Shown piece after piece: positions 43,246 through 55,929 of a stretch of 64,000 bases of DNA. Position numbers and translations under genes: made by a program. Source of the stretch: Vesta saturnalis (lineage: Eukaryota > Arthropoda > Insecta > Coleoptera > Lampyridae); the NCBI GenBank assembly GCA_036346205.1, contig JARFJB010001987.1:767501-831500 (forward strand), given 5' to 3'. The notes under the pieces were generated by a model. That model worked only from the letters and a program-made list of their open reading frames with translations. It had not been told where the DNA came from and did no database searches. The number at the start of each line of letters is the position of its first letter. Positions within the stretch are counted from its first letter, which is position 1.

Positions 43246-43249
43246 ATAG

Positions 43250-43590
43250 CTTAAGTGATTAGAAGGATTGTTACTAAAGTGTTATGAAAGCTCCAATCAA
43301 TTCCAATTTGGAAAATATCGAGTTGATTTAAAATGCAAGAAGTTGGTAATCAGTAGAAACTAAGTGTCGTGTAAGGAGTGAAATAGGATAATCTAAGGAA
43401 GAGTGACTTTTCTGTTAAAAATAATAATAATTTTTGAGGTTCAAGGAAAATAAATAAGGCTGAAAATTGCATGCATCTAGAACATAAGTGAAATAATAAT
43501 ACATAGAATGAGGTCACGTCGATTTTTTGATGATAGGCAACACATTATACCTCGCAGTCTAGCAAATAGTTTACCTACAGGGATTAAAAA
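43250..43590. other. no gene seen
   Basis: Between LINE copy C and the RTE-type LINE. The minus-strand ORF 43477-43968 is the antisense of the LINE ORF1 region. Confidence 0.4.
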
Positions 43591-43599
43591 ACCAGCCGA

Positions 43600-46500
43600 A
43601 ATACACAAAGAATTGTAACAAAGGATATATGATAAAAAATTAATACAAATATGGAAACAATGTTGAAAAATATTCAACATCAAATAACCACAATGAATGC
43701 CAGAACGGAACGGCTTGAAATCATAGCAAAAAAAAAACTTTTCAATTAGAAGTAATACACTAGAAGGTGAATACACTAACCTAAAGGAAGAAAATGAGGG
43801 GCTGAGGTTGCAGTTGATGAGGCAAGAGAAGTACATGACAGAAATGGAAAGGGAATTAAGAAAACGGAAGATTATAATACAAGGAATACAAGATGAGGAA
43901 AATAAACCTGAATTACAATTAAAAGAGAAGGTCAAGATGTAATAAGGGATATGGGTATTGATATCCATATTGAAAAAGAAGTGGAAGATATAAGATTAGG
44001 TAGAAAGGAAACTAGCCAAGGTAAAAACAGACCAGCACTGATAGAGTTTGGATCATTAAAAAAGAAAATGGAATTGATAAAAAACACAAACAGGCTGAAA
44101 GCGACAAAGATATGGATCTCAGAGGCTTTCCCAAAAGAAGGACAAAAAAAAGAAAAGATCTATTAGTACATCTAAAAAATTCTAGGAGCTCAAGTGATAC
44201 ACCGTACTTAGTTTATGCTCATCGTTAATGGGGAACTCTGGACTGCTGAGCAATCAGTGGAAGAAGAAATAGAAACTAACAGTATGGAAAATGAAAAGGG
44301 AAAAGGACAAGGAAGCCCAAAAGAAAAGAAAAAGATCAACAGATGATGGGACAAGAAAAACCTTAGAAGAAATAGCTAGAAAGGTGCAATACCAAAAAAA
44401 AAAATTAACTATGGATGCAAACTATGTTAACCCCACAGAGAGATAGGTGTTAGATGGTGAGGAAGCATTAAAAAACGATATCAGAATGATCACAAAGAGA
44501 AGAAGTCGTCAGCCACAAGGGCAAAAAACTAACAAAAATACAATGCCGGACAGAAATACAGATGACCACCTGCAAGTATTTAAGAAAACGAAAGGAAAAA
44601 AGTGAGAACAATAAGGGAGACATAAAATAAAGAGAATATGGAACATACAAATCAGAAATTAAGATATAAATTTGCCACGTGGAACATAAAAACATTACTG
44701 GAAATTGGAAGAACGAATGCAGCAGTACAAGAATTAGAAAGATATAAAATTTCAATAAATTAGATGGGCAAGGTCAGATGAAATTAGGAAAGGAAAATGT
44801 GGTATTTACTACAGTGAAGGAGAGAAACAGGGACAGAGGGGAGTAGGTTTTTATGTAACAAATAAATGGAGACAGGGTATTATGGTTTAATCCCATCAAT
44901 GCGAAATTAGCAAAATTAAAAATTAAGGAAAACAGGCAGACGTTACAATGATAACAGCCTATACACCAACGGAGACACGGAATGAAGAAGAAAAAGACAT
45001 CTACGAACAGCTACAAAGAACTGTAGAAAGTATCCCAAATAAGGACATTATAGTTATAATGGCAGATTTTAATGCACAAATTGGCAAGGAAGTATCTCTA
45101 TGGAACATGTGGTAAGCACACTGCGCGTGAAGATACAAATGGCAATGGTCACAGATTATGCACTTTTGCATCTTCATTGAATTTATTTGTAGTTACAACA
45201 AAGTTTGCACATCCTAAACACCACAAAGTCACTTGGAAACATCTCAACGGCAGAACTGAAAGTCAAATAGGCCATATATTAATAACAAAAAACACATGAA
45301 AGAGAACAATAAATGAAGAAATGGAACAGCAAACCTAAGATCAAGAAAAAATGGACAATAGAGAAACTAAACAACGAAGAAGTCAAAAAATATTACAGTA
45401 ACACGGTGACACAGAGGGGGGTTAAGATACAACAAAAGGAAGACATTAGAGTTACTGGGGAAATATCCTGAAAGCGGCCACAGAACTGATAAGGTATGAG
45501 AAAAACAGGAAAAGAGATTAATGGTATGATACGGAATGTCAAGGGAAGACTGAAGAAAAAAAACAAGGCAAGATTGAAGTAATTGCAGAACAAGACAGGG
45601 AAACATACAAATAACAAAAAAATAACGCAAAACACTTTTTCAAAAGAAAGAAGAATGAATGGCTAAATAATAAATTGGATGAAATAGAGGAAGAGTACAG
45701 GAATAACAACGCAAGAAGATTTTATCAGAATATAAAGAAAACGCATGAAAACCAGTATTGATAGTAAAAAGCTACAGAAATATAAACGGAAAACTAATGC
45801 ATGAAGATGAAGAAGTAAGGAAAGTATGGGACGAACACTTTGAACAACTACTCAATGAGAAAGTAGGAAACAATCAAGGCAGCACAGAGGGATCACAATC
45901 AATAGACCCAGCAGAGGATGAAGAAGAACTGCCACCGCCTACTCTAGAATAAATAACAACAATAATATTAAAAAATCTAAAGAACTATAAGGCAGCGGGT
46001 AGCGATACAATACCGGTAGAATTATTCAAATATGGAGATCAGACTGTGCAGACAGCTAATCTGTAAAATGTGGGATGAAGAGTATATGCCCCAAGAATGG
46101 AAAAAAGGAGAAAGAGAAAAATGCGAGAACTATAGAAGCAAAACGTTATTGAACACGGCCTACAAAGTATTTGCATTTAACGTCAAAGAAAGGTTACAGC
46201 AATACACGGAAGAGATCTTAGGCGACTATCAACAAGGGTTCCGCCCCGGTAGAAGTACAATTGATGCCATACACATACTAGAGAAATTACCGGAAAGAGC
46301 ATATGCACATACTTTAGAGATGCACTTAGTATTTATTGATTTTAAAAATGCATTCGACTCAGTTCACAGAGAGAGTATTAAAAATCCCAAATACACTGAG
46401 CAGACTGGTGAAACTGGCACTGCAGGGTTCACAAGTGGTAATAAAAATAAATATAATAACAAGAAATATCGCGGTGAATAAAGGGGTAAAACAAGGAGAC

Positions 46501-47390
46501 ACACTGTCACCGCTTCTCTTTAATTTAATAATAGAAAGTGTTATACGAAAAATATGTATGAAAGACACAATCATCAATAAAGAAGCACAGATAGTTGCCT
46601 AAGCAGACGACTTAGTTATTATCAGCAGAAGTAAAAAAGGACTGATAGAAAGCTTGCAACATCTAGATAGAGAAGCAAAATTTTATAGACTGCACATTAA
46701 TGAAAATAAAACAAAATATATGATTTTTAGCAAGACACAAGAACGATTAGATGATCTCCATATAGGAGATTATACTTTTGAAAGAGTTAATATGTTCAAT
46801 TATCTAGGCTCAAGAATAGCAACCCCAGAAATGCAAAACAAAAAATTTAAAGAACGAACGCAAAAACGCAGCCGATGTTTCTATAGATATAAATCTCTGT
46901 TTAACAACAAACATAAAAACTAAGATAAAAATCTATAAAACCGTGATACGTGTTGTGGTAACCTATGCTATGCAGACACGGTCGTTTAGAAAAACAGAAG
47001 AAGAAGAATTAAGGCGTTTCGAAAGAAGAATTATAGGAAGAATCCTAGGGCGCAAAAAAACTGAAGATGAACAACATAGAAGAGGGATGAATTTTGAACT
47101 GGTAAAGGCCATGAACAGAAAGGATATTATAAAGTATGTAAAAGCACAGAGGTTGAAATGGTTTGGCCATGTCATGAGGGATGAAGATGGTAAAGCAACC
47201 AAAAAATACAATGAAAACCAGTGGAACAAAAACATAAAGGAAGACCGAGGAGTACCTGGCACGACAATATTGTAAAAGGCATAAGGGCAATGGAAATAAA
47301 CAACTGGAAAGCTAAGTGTAGTGAAAGGAAGATATGGAAAAAATAGTGCAAACGGCCAAAACACATATGAGACTATAAGGTAAAGTACAG
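43600..47390 (+). pseudogene. RTE-type non-LTR retrotransposon, decayed
   Basis: ORF1-like sequence (43850-44250) shows ERELRKRKIIIQGI, DIRLGRKETSQGKNRPALIE and TNRLKATKIWISEAFPKEG. An endonuclease of the RTE/craniofacial-development-protein-2-like type follows, with KFATWNIKTLLEIGRTN (44670), IVIMADFNAQIGKE (45052) and then a GKH...NGHRLC...FASS block. The reverse transcriptase shows GDYQQGFRPGRSTIDAIHIL, LVFIDFKNAFDSVHR and GVKQGDTLSPLLFNL, then ADDLVII preceded by a stop (46600). The tail reads FERRIIGRILG and QRLKWFGHVMRDED (to 47275). Many stops and frameshifts. No TSD identified. Confidence 0.85.
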
Positions 47391-47504
47391 TGCAGGAGTG
47401 GTCTATTCACTTTTAGTCCCACATCATACTATTATGTAGTATGGGTGTAAACACCCCTTGTGGGTGAGGCCATAACCCGCTTAGAGTTGACAGACTAAAA
47501 TATA

Positions 47505-49330
47505 TGTATATGTATAACAGAAACAGTGTAGAAGCTATAACTGGTCCCTGTGGCTCGCCTGTGTTAATGCCAACATCTTTTGAAAATAATCCATCAACTA
47601 CGGCGGGTATTCGTCTTTTATTAAGGAAACTGAAAACCCAGTTGATGAGCGTACCAGTTAACGCAAACAAGGTGAGTTTGGCAAGTAAACACTTATGCCA
47701 AAGGTGGTCAAATGCCTTTAAGATATGTAAAGCGACTACAACTGTTTCACCGAATTGTTACTTTGTGTCAAACTTGAGCCACATATAAAAGAAGATCACG
47801 TGTTGAACGACTGGCTAAAACCGCATAGGTGGCACTAAGGAGTTTTTTAGATTCAAGGAAAGAGAGTAGTTAGTGACAGATGGCATTTTCCATGACTTTA
47901 GACAAAATGGAAGTGATGGCAATTGGTCGGTCGTTAGAAGGATCGGTCTTATCGCCATTTTTAGGTATAAGTTGCACATTTGCTAACTTCCATGATAAAT
48001 TAAATTCTCCAGGTAATTGATTCTAGTAGGTTATGTCAAAAATGAATTGGTTTCATAGCGTATGAAGATGAGCTGACTAAGGGCATATCTTTTCCAAAAT
48101 CATTAAAACACGAATTTAATGCAAACAAATCTACAAAAAGATTGGCTTTGTCTACAGAATCCACAACTACAGATTCGTCCAAAGATATTGTGGGTGGAAA
48201 TGAAGATGTACCAAAGTTTTCACTGATAGTTTTACCTGAAAACCAAAATTCATGACTGCCTAAAGGAGATAGTAGGTTGCAGTTTCGTCTTAGCTATAAT
48301 GATAACACTTTTCCAAGTATTTCTAGCACCAACGTAGTCTGCATAACTCTCGAACGTTTTATTAAATTTCCATTTGGTATAAAATTTATTTTTGAACGAT
48401 GTTGCATCAGCCAAGATGTATTGAACCAAGGTTGTGAATGAGAATGACCTGTACGATTTTGTTTTGTGGGGGATATAACTCCATGCCCATGAGGATGACA
48501 TCACATGCTAAAATAGCAATGTACGAAGATGAAAACGACTTAAAACAATATTCACGCCATAGGAACGCTGCAAAGAAATCCCGTAAATCATTCCATTTAG
48601 AAGTTATTTCTATTAGACAATAGTCAGATAAACCTAGTAGGGAAAGTTTGTAAATAGGCTTGATGTAACAAAGATGTCTAGAAGATGTGGAGTATGGTTA
48701 AGATTATTAGGGATTCAGAAATAATTTGTGTGAGATCACATGAAATAGCAAATGTTTCTGCACCATGACCAGAAGGATTAGTAGTAGATGAATATTGAAA
48801 TCTCCCAGAATTGAGATAACGCAGGATGGAAACTGAGATAGAAGATAGTAAACTTTCAAACTTAGGTAATCGGCGAAGTCTTCAGTTATTCTAATTAGAA
48901 GACCACTAAATGCAACAGTGCAATTTCACAAATTTAGGACCGGAATGCTTGAACCACGTCGAATTTTTTATTCTCTAAAAAAGAATTTTCTTGCAAGAAA
49001 TGTTGTCCTTGAGATAGGCACACACTCATCCTTTATACCGAAAGTTAGAGTGAAGATTATGTTGGGGAAGTTGCAAATCGGGTGAATTGGAGTTTTCAGA
49101 GGAGGCTTGTGTTTCAGATAGAAACTAAATATCAGGTTGTAATTGTTCAAGATGTTGGTGAATAGCATTAAGACTATATCTGATACCGCGGATGTTACAA
49201 TAATGGATCAGAAAGCGAGTACTTTCGATGACCAAGGTCGCTTCGGTCCTGTCCTCCCGGACATCCGAACGGGACAGGGTTTTACGTCCGGCATTCTTTA
49301 CTTTAGAAACCACAGCATCTTTTTTTTTAA
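47505..49330 (-). pseudogene. non-LTR retrotransposon, family 1 copy D (endonuclease and RT)
   Basis: Its RT part (47413-47670: TLINWVFSFLNKRRIPAVVD, PQGPVIASTLFLLY) matches copy B. Upstream on the minus strand the copy keeps an endonuclease not present in A-C. IHYCNIRGIRYSLNAIHQHL, then EQLQPDI and LSETQ (near 49130-49220) start the domain, with GDFNIHLL-like sequence near 48800. It is 3'-truncated before motif C and interrupted by many stops. It is the only copy showing the family's 5' half. Confidence 0.8.
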
Positions 49331-49339
49331 TTTTGGACT

Positions 49340-49530
49340 CTCAATCCGATATGGAGACGGTGAGAATGAAAGGAAAAATAGGATGAGAATGGATTAAAGT
49401 TAATGAACCCTCCCAACGTTTGATTATGCAGTTGATGTTAAATCAATATTTTCTCAACATTTTGTGTCATTTAAGTCGATTTACTTATATAACTTAAAAT
49501 TATGAACGATAACATTGGACTGAGCAGTGT
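49340..49530. other. no gene seen
   Basis: AT-rich spacer between LINE copy D and a transposon-end-like motif. Confidence 0.4.
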
Positions 49531-49534
49531 ACAT

Positions 49535-49584
49535 ACAGGGTGTTCCAGCTAGACCTAATCATTAGAAGTATCTGGAACACCATG
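49535..49584. repeat. mariner-end-like inverted repeat
   Basis: TACAGGGTGTTCCAG precedes a 10-bp inverted repeat (GGTGTTCCAG / CTGGAACACC) about 30 bp apart. The start resembles mariner TIRs, but no second terminus was found. Confidence 0.4.
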
Positions 49585-49859
49585 GACTATAAAAATCTTT
49601 ACCGACCTGATCTACCTTTGGAAAATATTTTCAACTTTGTGGCACTTCCGGTTGTGTTGAAATGTGTCTAAAATTTACCTTATGAATCAGTTCATGGAAA
49701 CAGAAGAATGGCAAGATGTGTATGCTAAAATGTAGACCAAGGTCAAATGGTATTTATATTGACTAAATTGAGTCAAGGTCAAATAGTTTTCTAAACCAAA
49801 TGTAGAACAAGGTGGGTATTTAACAAGTTAAACATGTTGTAATAGGTACTCGAGTCAAG

Positions 49860-51060
49860 GACACATTCTCTTATATAAGCTGCAGCGAGGTGTCCTTAAC
49901 ACAAGTTCATACACGTGTCTTACAAGAACCTCTTTATTAGAATACAACTTCAAATTACCAGTCATAACCTACAAAAACAAATATCATTTCCAACCAGAGG
50001 TAACAAGGGGCGAAGGCCTACACTTCTAGATAAGATTAGGTTAGAACCCACATACAACTGCACCAAGGGGCCACGATAGGGGCCAAGCTCTACACTTGTC
50101 TTATAAGGTTAGGGTCCCCATACCATTTCCAGCCAGGGGCGAAGGCCCGAGAACAGGTTGCGAAGCCCCACACGTGTCTTACAAGTTGGCATTAAGGCCC
50201 CCTTATTTCAAATTTTCAGTCAAAGGGCCACGACAGGGGCGCAGACCCTAACACAAGATCGAAGGCCTACATGGTAGTTCCTACACCTGTCTTACAAGTT
50301 AGCATTAGGGCCCCTTATTAGAATACAACCCAATGTATAAATAAATTTCGTAAGGTTACAATCTGTAGATAGGAATTAAAAAAATACGCACAATTGCCTA
50401 ACCTCCAGGGGTTGTACTGCTCTTAATACAACCAAAAGGATCTTAATTAGGGGTTAAACTCCGACCAAGGGTTGCAAAAGGCCTCGGAAAAGAATCCAAC
50501 ATCCTGCCCCAATCTCAACTCCAAACCAACGCCTGGATCAACCCCAAGTCCAAGACCAGTTCCGAGCTCCAAGCCCAACCCCTAAATGTGCCCCTCACGT
50601 GAGCAAGTACAAAAAAGGCATGGCTGTCAAAAAGGCTCTTAATACAACCAAAAGGGGTTGAAAATTCCATCAAGGGTTGAAAAAGACCACCGAAAAGAAG
50701 CCGTCACACAACCCCAGAGCCCAAAGCCAACGCCTGGACCAACCCCACGTCCAAGACCAACCTCAAGACCTAACCCTAAATACACCCCTCACGTGAGCCA
50801 GTACAAAGAGGCGGTAATTAGGGTGAAAATTCCATCAAGCGTTGAAAAGACCATAAAATAGGGGTGAAAAAATACGCCCCTCAAGTAAGCGAGTAAAAAC
50901 AAAAATACTTAGGGATGAAAAGGGTTGAAAATGACCTCTGGAAAGAAACCATAGGGGTGAAAATCGAGGGTTGAAAAAGGTCTCCGAAAAGAAACCATAG
51001 GGGTGGAAAATACGGTCCCCCACGTGGGCGTATAAAAAAGTGAAAGATGGATTTTCCCCT
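49860..51060. repeat. GC-richer degenerate repeat block
   Basis: Two motif groups recur. The first is a TGTCTTACAAG...GGGCCCCTTATTAGAAT block around 49915, 50175 and 50290. The second is a GGGGTTGAAAA...CCGAAAAGAA...CATAGGGGTG block at least five times between 50440 and 51005. CCCCTCACGTGAGC occurs near 50590 and 50785. The base composition is unlike the AT-rich surroundings. The ORF at 50658-50861 is a Pro/Arg-rich by-product of the repeat. Confidence 0.6.
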
Positions 51061-51179
51061 GAAAATCCAAGATGGCGCATGGTGCCCGTCTTCTACTAAT
51101 GGCTAATATATCAGATGCCACTTTAGAGAAAGTGATGCGACTCAAAACTACGAAGCAGTCACACATTGTTTAATGGTAC

Positions 51180-52260
51180 ATCTGAGAATAAAAGCTGCAT
51201 TACTTCGAATATCGAAAAGATCGTTCAGTTGATATGTTTAGGCATATATCCAAAATAAAAAATAGTAACGTGAACTAAATAAAATGGAACACGTGCAAAG
51301 TGAAGTATAGTTTTAAGGCTCATAGAATTGTCAACACTGATGAGACAGGCACCAAGAAAAACTTTAGACAACAAGGGACTAAAGCAAGTGGAATTTCCAC
51401 AAGTTCGGAAAGGGGCCGAAATATTACACTGTTGTGCGCTTTCAGCGCAACAAAAATGTATGTACCACCAATGTTTATTTATGCAAGAAAAAGAATGAAT
51501 CCGCAACTTCACAAAGGGGGTACTTTACACTTGTTCCGACAAAGGATGGCTCACAGAAGAACTGTTCCTGCAATATTTAGACCATTTCCAAAAATTTGTG
51601 AAAACGAGCAGGAAGATCCGGTTCTCCTCATAATGGATAACCATTTGACCCACTCTATTCTACAACCTTATACATTTTATAATCCAAGGGTATTATACTT
51701 TTGACCATCCCTCCACACACCTCGCATAGGATCCAACCATTATATGTCAGTTTTATGGCCTGCTGAAGACAGCGCCCAATTCAGAATGCTGCAAGTATTT
51801 AAGGAACCACCCGTATGAAGAAATAGCCCCTTTTGAACTTGCAGAACTTTTAGTAATGCATGTATTAGGGTAGCTACTCCAGAAAAAACTATAAAGGGAT
51901 TAGAAGCTATAGGAATCTGTTCCTCTAATCCAGACGTTTTCACTGAAAAGGACTTTGAGTCAGCTCGTCTACAAAGCGCCAATAGCACTCATGGTCTTGC
52001 TAATGACGTCCCTGATGATATTCATGAACGTTAGACAACACCAGAATAAGAAATAGTTTCTGCTTCTCAATGCCCAGAAAGCGAGAAATGTTTAGAAATA
52101 GTAGAGCCGTCAGAAGCACAACATTCAGATATTGAAAAGCCGTTAATTGAAGCAAGAGAAAATCATGATAAAAGAAAGACGAAGAAAAGCGGAGAAAGTC
52201 AACAATGCCAGAAAATTACTGGCTTTTACTTAAGCTGTTGTAGAAAGAAGAAAAATAACC
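51180..52260 (+). pseudogene. pogo/Tigger-type transposase relic 1
   Basis: ORF 51300-51704 holds HRIVNTDETGTKKNF (first Asp), SSERGRNITLLCAF and DPVLLIMDNHLTH (second Asp), the DDE_1 signature of pogo-like transposases. Downstream frames give ATPEKTIKGLEAIGICSSNP and PDVFTEKDFESARLQ, the usual C-terminal block. The stretch with the third acidic residue and HTxHxLQPLD is damaged. Stops and frameshifts throughout. No HTH_psq/CENPB N-terminus seen. Confidence 0.85.
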
Positions 52261-52396
52261 AATCGCAGTACATTGAAACTCAAAAAGCTGTTCCAGTTTC
52301 AATGTTGATGAAGGCAGCGTCATACTTTCCATCATTCTACATTTACCTCTGTCAATAGTGTCAAGAAATTTAATGTGAATTTACCTTCATTCAACC

Positions 52397-53335
52397 AGTA
52401 AGGGAAAGTGGGGGAATCGTGCGCGTCGGGTAATTGTGCGCATCAAACTATTTCATATTTAGTGGGCTTTCAAGATCTTCTGGGCAGTACTGCGCTCTCT
52501 CCTTTCTATTATAAACCACTGACGCCATTATTCATTTCAGTTCTACACGTTCACACGGAACGACCACTGTCTATTAAAAGTCCAGCTAGTTTTTATAATT
52601 TTTTGTCATCGGAAAATAAGGCGATAAGTAAGATCTTAATCATCCATTGGTGCTTTATTTATATTGTTAGGTTTGGCAGTTTGCTAATTGGCATTTAAGA
52701 TCTACATGGGTAATGATGCGCGCTGAAGCGCACCATTACCCCACATGTATTTTAATCCTTTTGTTTGTGTGACGGGAAGGAAATTGACATATTATTTATT
52801 TATTTATTTCTCGGGTGCCGAGAAATTATACAAGATGAACCACAATTCTCCCATATACGGCAGAAGCTTTACAAAACGCATTATTCGAAATCAAGAATGA
52901 TGACAATTCCAAACTTTTTCTTCAGTGGCTAAGCTACTTTGAGACACATGCTAAGCCTACTGCTGCTGATCCTGTCCTTTTAGTCCTGGATAACCTTTCC
53001 AACCACATCTCAGTTGCAGCTTACAATTTCTGCAAAGAAAATAACATCCATATGGTCTCACTTCCTCCATACACATCTGGTCATCTTCAGCCTCTGGATC
53101 TGACTTTTTTTAGGCCACTAAAAATGCACTACTCCGGCCATCAAAAAATAACTGAATACGGTATAGCTGAATTTTTAAATAAAGCCTTCATGAAAGTGGC
53201 TACAATAGAAAAAGCCGTTTCGGGGTTTCGGACTTCTAGGATGATCGTTCCATTGGATCCCGAGAAATTTATCGATGCCGATTTTGAACATAATCACCAT
53301 GTGACCCCCTACACTAGAATCATCTGAATCATCAG
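52397..53335 (+). pseudogene. pogo/Tigger-type element relic 2
   Basis: CAGTAAGGGAAAGTGGGGGA near 52398 with nearby GTGCGCGTCGGG and TGTGCGC resembles a pogo-type terminus. After a gap, 52870-53327 reads LFLQWLSYFETHAKP, DPVLLVLDNLSNH (second Asp), LPPYTSGHLQPLDLTFFRPL (third Asp) and ATIEKAVSGFRTS. The first catalytic Asp region is absent. It is a separate copy from relic 1, because both contain the second-Asp block. Confidence 0.8.
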
Positions 53336-54128
53336 AAGATGATGGGTCCTTTATTTGTGACGACAAGGAGTTCGGTGACATTGAAGATGTTGTTGGGATG
53401 AGCCTCATATCGCCACCTTTAAATCAGCCAGCGAAACCAAACGAAGTGTGTGTTGTCCTCTGTTCCATATGGAATCATGTCCAATGTACTGGCTCAGATA
53501 CTACGAAAAATTATAGCGTTTATAAATTTTGACGTTTTTCTAAGCTGAAGTTAAAACGACTTGCGGAATCGAGTGGGACAAGATTGATTAAGTATGCTAG
53601 GTTTCCAGGATGAGCCTAGCTCTACAAGCTGTAATTGATCAATTTACTGCTATTAAAGCTCGCAAGAAAACGTTTTCATTTAAAAACCACGATGAATTTT
53701 TATTACCTTATACTTAATGTAATTTATTTTATATAATATTTTAGCTTATTTATTTCGTTTTTTTTAACATTTGTGGAAATTCTTAATAAAAGTTTTCTAA
53801 CAACGCTGCTTTTTTTTGTCAAAAAGGAGGGCCCCAATAAGTAATTGTGGCGAAGGAAGGGGCCCAAAATTAAAGTTATGTCGCTGAGTGCAAATTTATT
53901 CAAAGTATTCAATTATAACATTTTCATGAAACAGAAAAATTGATTTTTGAGATTTGTAAATTGTCAAAATGGAAACTGTATGGAAAGTTGTAAATAATTT
54001 TTATGCAATAATGCTCTGGTATAATAATGATGGGAAAAAGGTGATAATTGGACTATTACATAATTTGGTTGCTTGATATCATTACTAGAATTAAAAATCC
54101 AGATGTCTTAAACAAAATGTAAGTTTCT
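53336..54128. other. alpha-tubulin upstream region, no other gene seen
   Basis: AT-rich, with a GGGGCCC-containing patch at 53825-53870. A start-stop codon pair (ATGTAA, 54117-54122) sits 6 bases before the proposed tubulin start codon. Confidence 0.4.
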
Positions 54129-55699
54129 ATGGTAAATTAAATTTATAAATAAGATAATCAAAATTTATTTGTAAAAATTTTGTGTGAAGAAATTTTTTAG
54201 ATTTATTTTTAAATTTTCAATGTGTGTTATTGTAAAATTTCTGTAATAATGGTAAATATATCCAACAAAAATAAAGATATAATTTAATCGAAATATTTTT
54301 CAGAGGGAATGCATATCTGTTCATGTCGGCCAAGCCGGAGTCCAAATTGGAAATGCAACATGGGAATTGTATTGTTTAGAACATGGTATAGCACCTGATG
54401 GTACTGTCCGAGGTGCCGATGGGTTTATGGCTTCTACTGACAACTGCTATGGTACCTTCTTCTCTGAAGTAGAAAATAGCAAAATGGTGCCAAGAACCAT
54501 ATTAATTGATTTAGAACCCACTGTTGTGGATGAGATTAGAACAGGAAAATATAAACAGTTGTATCATCCCGAGCAATTAATAACAGGAAAAGAAGACGCG
54601 GCAAATAACTATGCCAGAGGTCATTACAGCATTGGAAAAGAAATGATCGAGACCGTAATGGAACGACTATACAAACTGTCAGAACAGTGCTGCGGTCTAC
54701 AAGGTTTCTTTGTATTTCACTCTTTCGGAGGAGGAACCGGATCTGGTTTTACTTCCCTCTTAATGCAAAAATTATCGCAAGATTTTGGAAAGAAAAGTAA
54801 ATTAGAGTTTGTTGTTTATCCTGCACCACAAGTACGTATTTCTAAAAATGTTAAAACACTAATTTTGTGAATTATAGATTTGCACAGCTGTTGTTGAACC
54901 TTACAATGCTGTTTTAACAACACACACAACATTGAACCACTCAGATTGTGCGTTTATGGTAGACAACGAAGCCATTTACGAAATTTGTAGGAGGAAATTA
55001 GGAATCGAACGTCCTGATTATGTTAATTTGAACAGATTAATAAGTCAAGTTGTATCTTCTATTACGGCATCATTAAGATTTGATGGAGCTTTGAATGTTG
55101 ATTTAACTGAATTTCAAACTAATTTAGTGCCCTATCCCCGAATACACTTTCCCTTGGCATCTTATGCACCAGTAGTTTCTGCAGAAAAGGCATATCATGA
55201 GGGAATGTCTGTATCTGAAATAACATCAGAGTTATTTGATCCATGCAATCAAATGGTCAAATGTGATCCACGTCAAGGTAAATATATGGCATGTTGTTTA
55301 TTATATCGTGGAGATGTTGTTCCTAAAGACGTAAACGCATCTATTGCACAAATGAAAGCGAAAAGTAATGTACGTTTTGTCGATTGGTGTCCGACTGGTT
55401 TTAAAGTTGGAATTAATTATCAACCACCTACCGTTGTACCTGGTGGTGATCTAGCTCGTGTACAAAGAGCTGCATGTATGTTATCAAATACAACTGCAAT
55501 TGCATCCGCATGGAACAAGTTGAACAGAAAATTTGATCTTATGTATGCTAAGCGAGCATTTGTACATTGGTACGTTGGAGAAGGTATGGAGGAAGGTGAA
55601 TTTAATGAAGCTCGTGAAAATTTAGCAGCATTAGAATTCGACTATGAAGAAGTTTCATCGGAAGGTTCAGGGGATGGAGAAGATGATAAAATTGATTGA
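54129..55699 (+). CDS. divergent alpha-tubulin, 3 exons
   Basis: The GTP-binding microtubule subunit. Exon 1 is proposed as the ATG alone (54129-54131) with donor GTAAAT. Exon 2 is 54304-54831 and exon 3 is 54878-55699, giving 450 codons plus stop, the normal family length. A first intron directly after Met is usual in insect alpha-tubulins. It begins RECISVHVGQAGVQIGN. The nucleotide-binding GGGTGSG and the alpha-specific catalytic Glu in NVDLTEFQTN are intact. Odd features: the 34-50 loop has no lysine (GTVRGADGFMAS), so the acetylation site Lys40 is absent, and there is one extra residue. The tail is SSEGSGDGEDDKID, ending in Asp and not Tyr. These traits resemble tissue-restricted (for example testis) paralogs (inference). 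Exon 1 is the least certain part. Confidence 0.93.
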
Positions 55700-55794
55700 A
55701 ATGTATATTTTAAATTAATGTATCAAAATTGTAATTCAAAACAAAGAATTAAAATTGTATATAAACGATACAATTTAATTTTCTTTGCGAAATC

Positions 55795-55810
55795 AATAAA
55801 GGTCAATAAA
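55795..55810 (+). terminator. poly(A) signals of the alpha-tubulin gene
   Basis: Two AATAAA hexamers (55795-55800, 55805-55810) about 100 bp after the stop. Confidence 0.6.
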
Positions 55811-55929
55811 GAAAACTATGTTAATATAAAACGCGTTAATCATTACCAATTCTTAAGAAGTAAGAGTAAGAGTACAAAAGTACAACTTAGTCTTCACTTA
55901 ATAAATTATTACTAAAGGGTACAATAGTA

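Noticed and set aside
43477..43968. 163-codon hydrophobic minus-strand ORF
   Set aside because: Antisense of the A-rich ORF1 region of the RTE-type LINE. The apparent membrane segments come from the reverse complement of Lys-rich codons.
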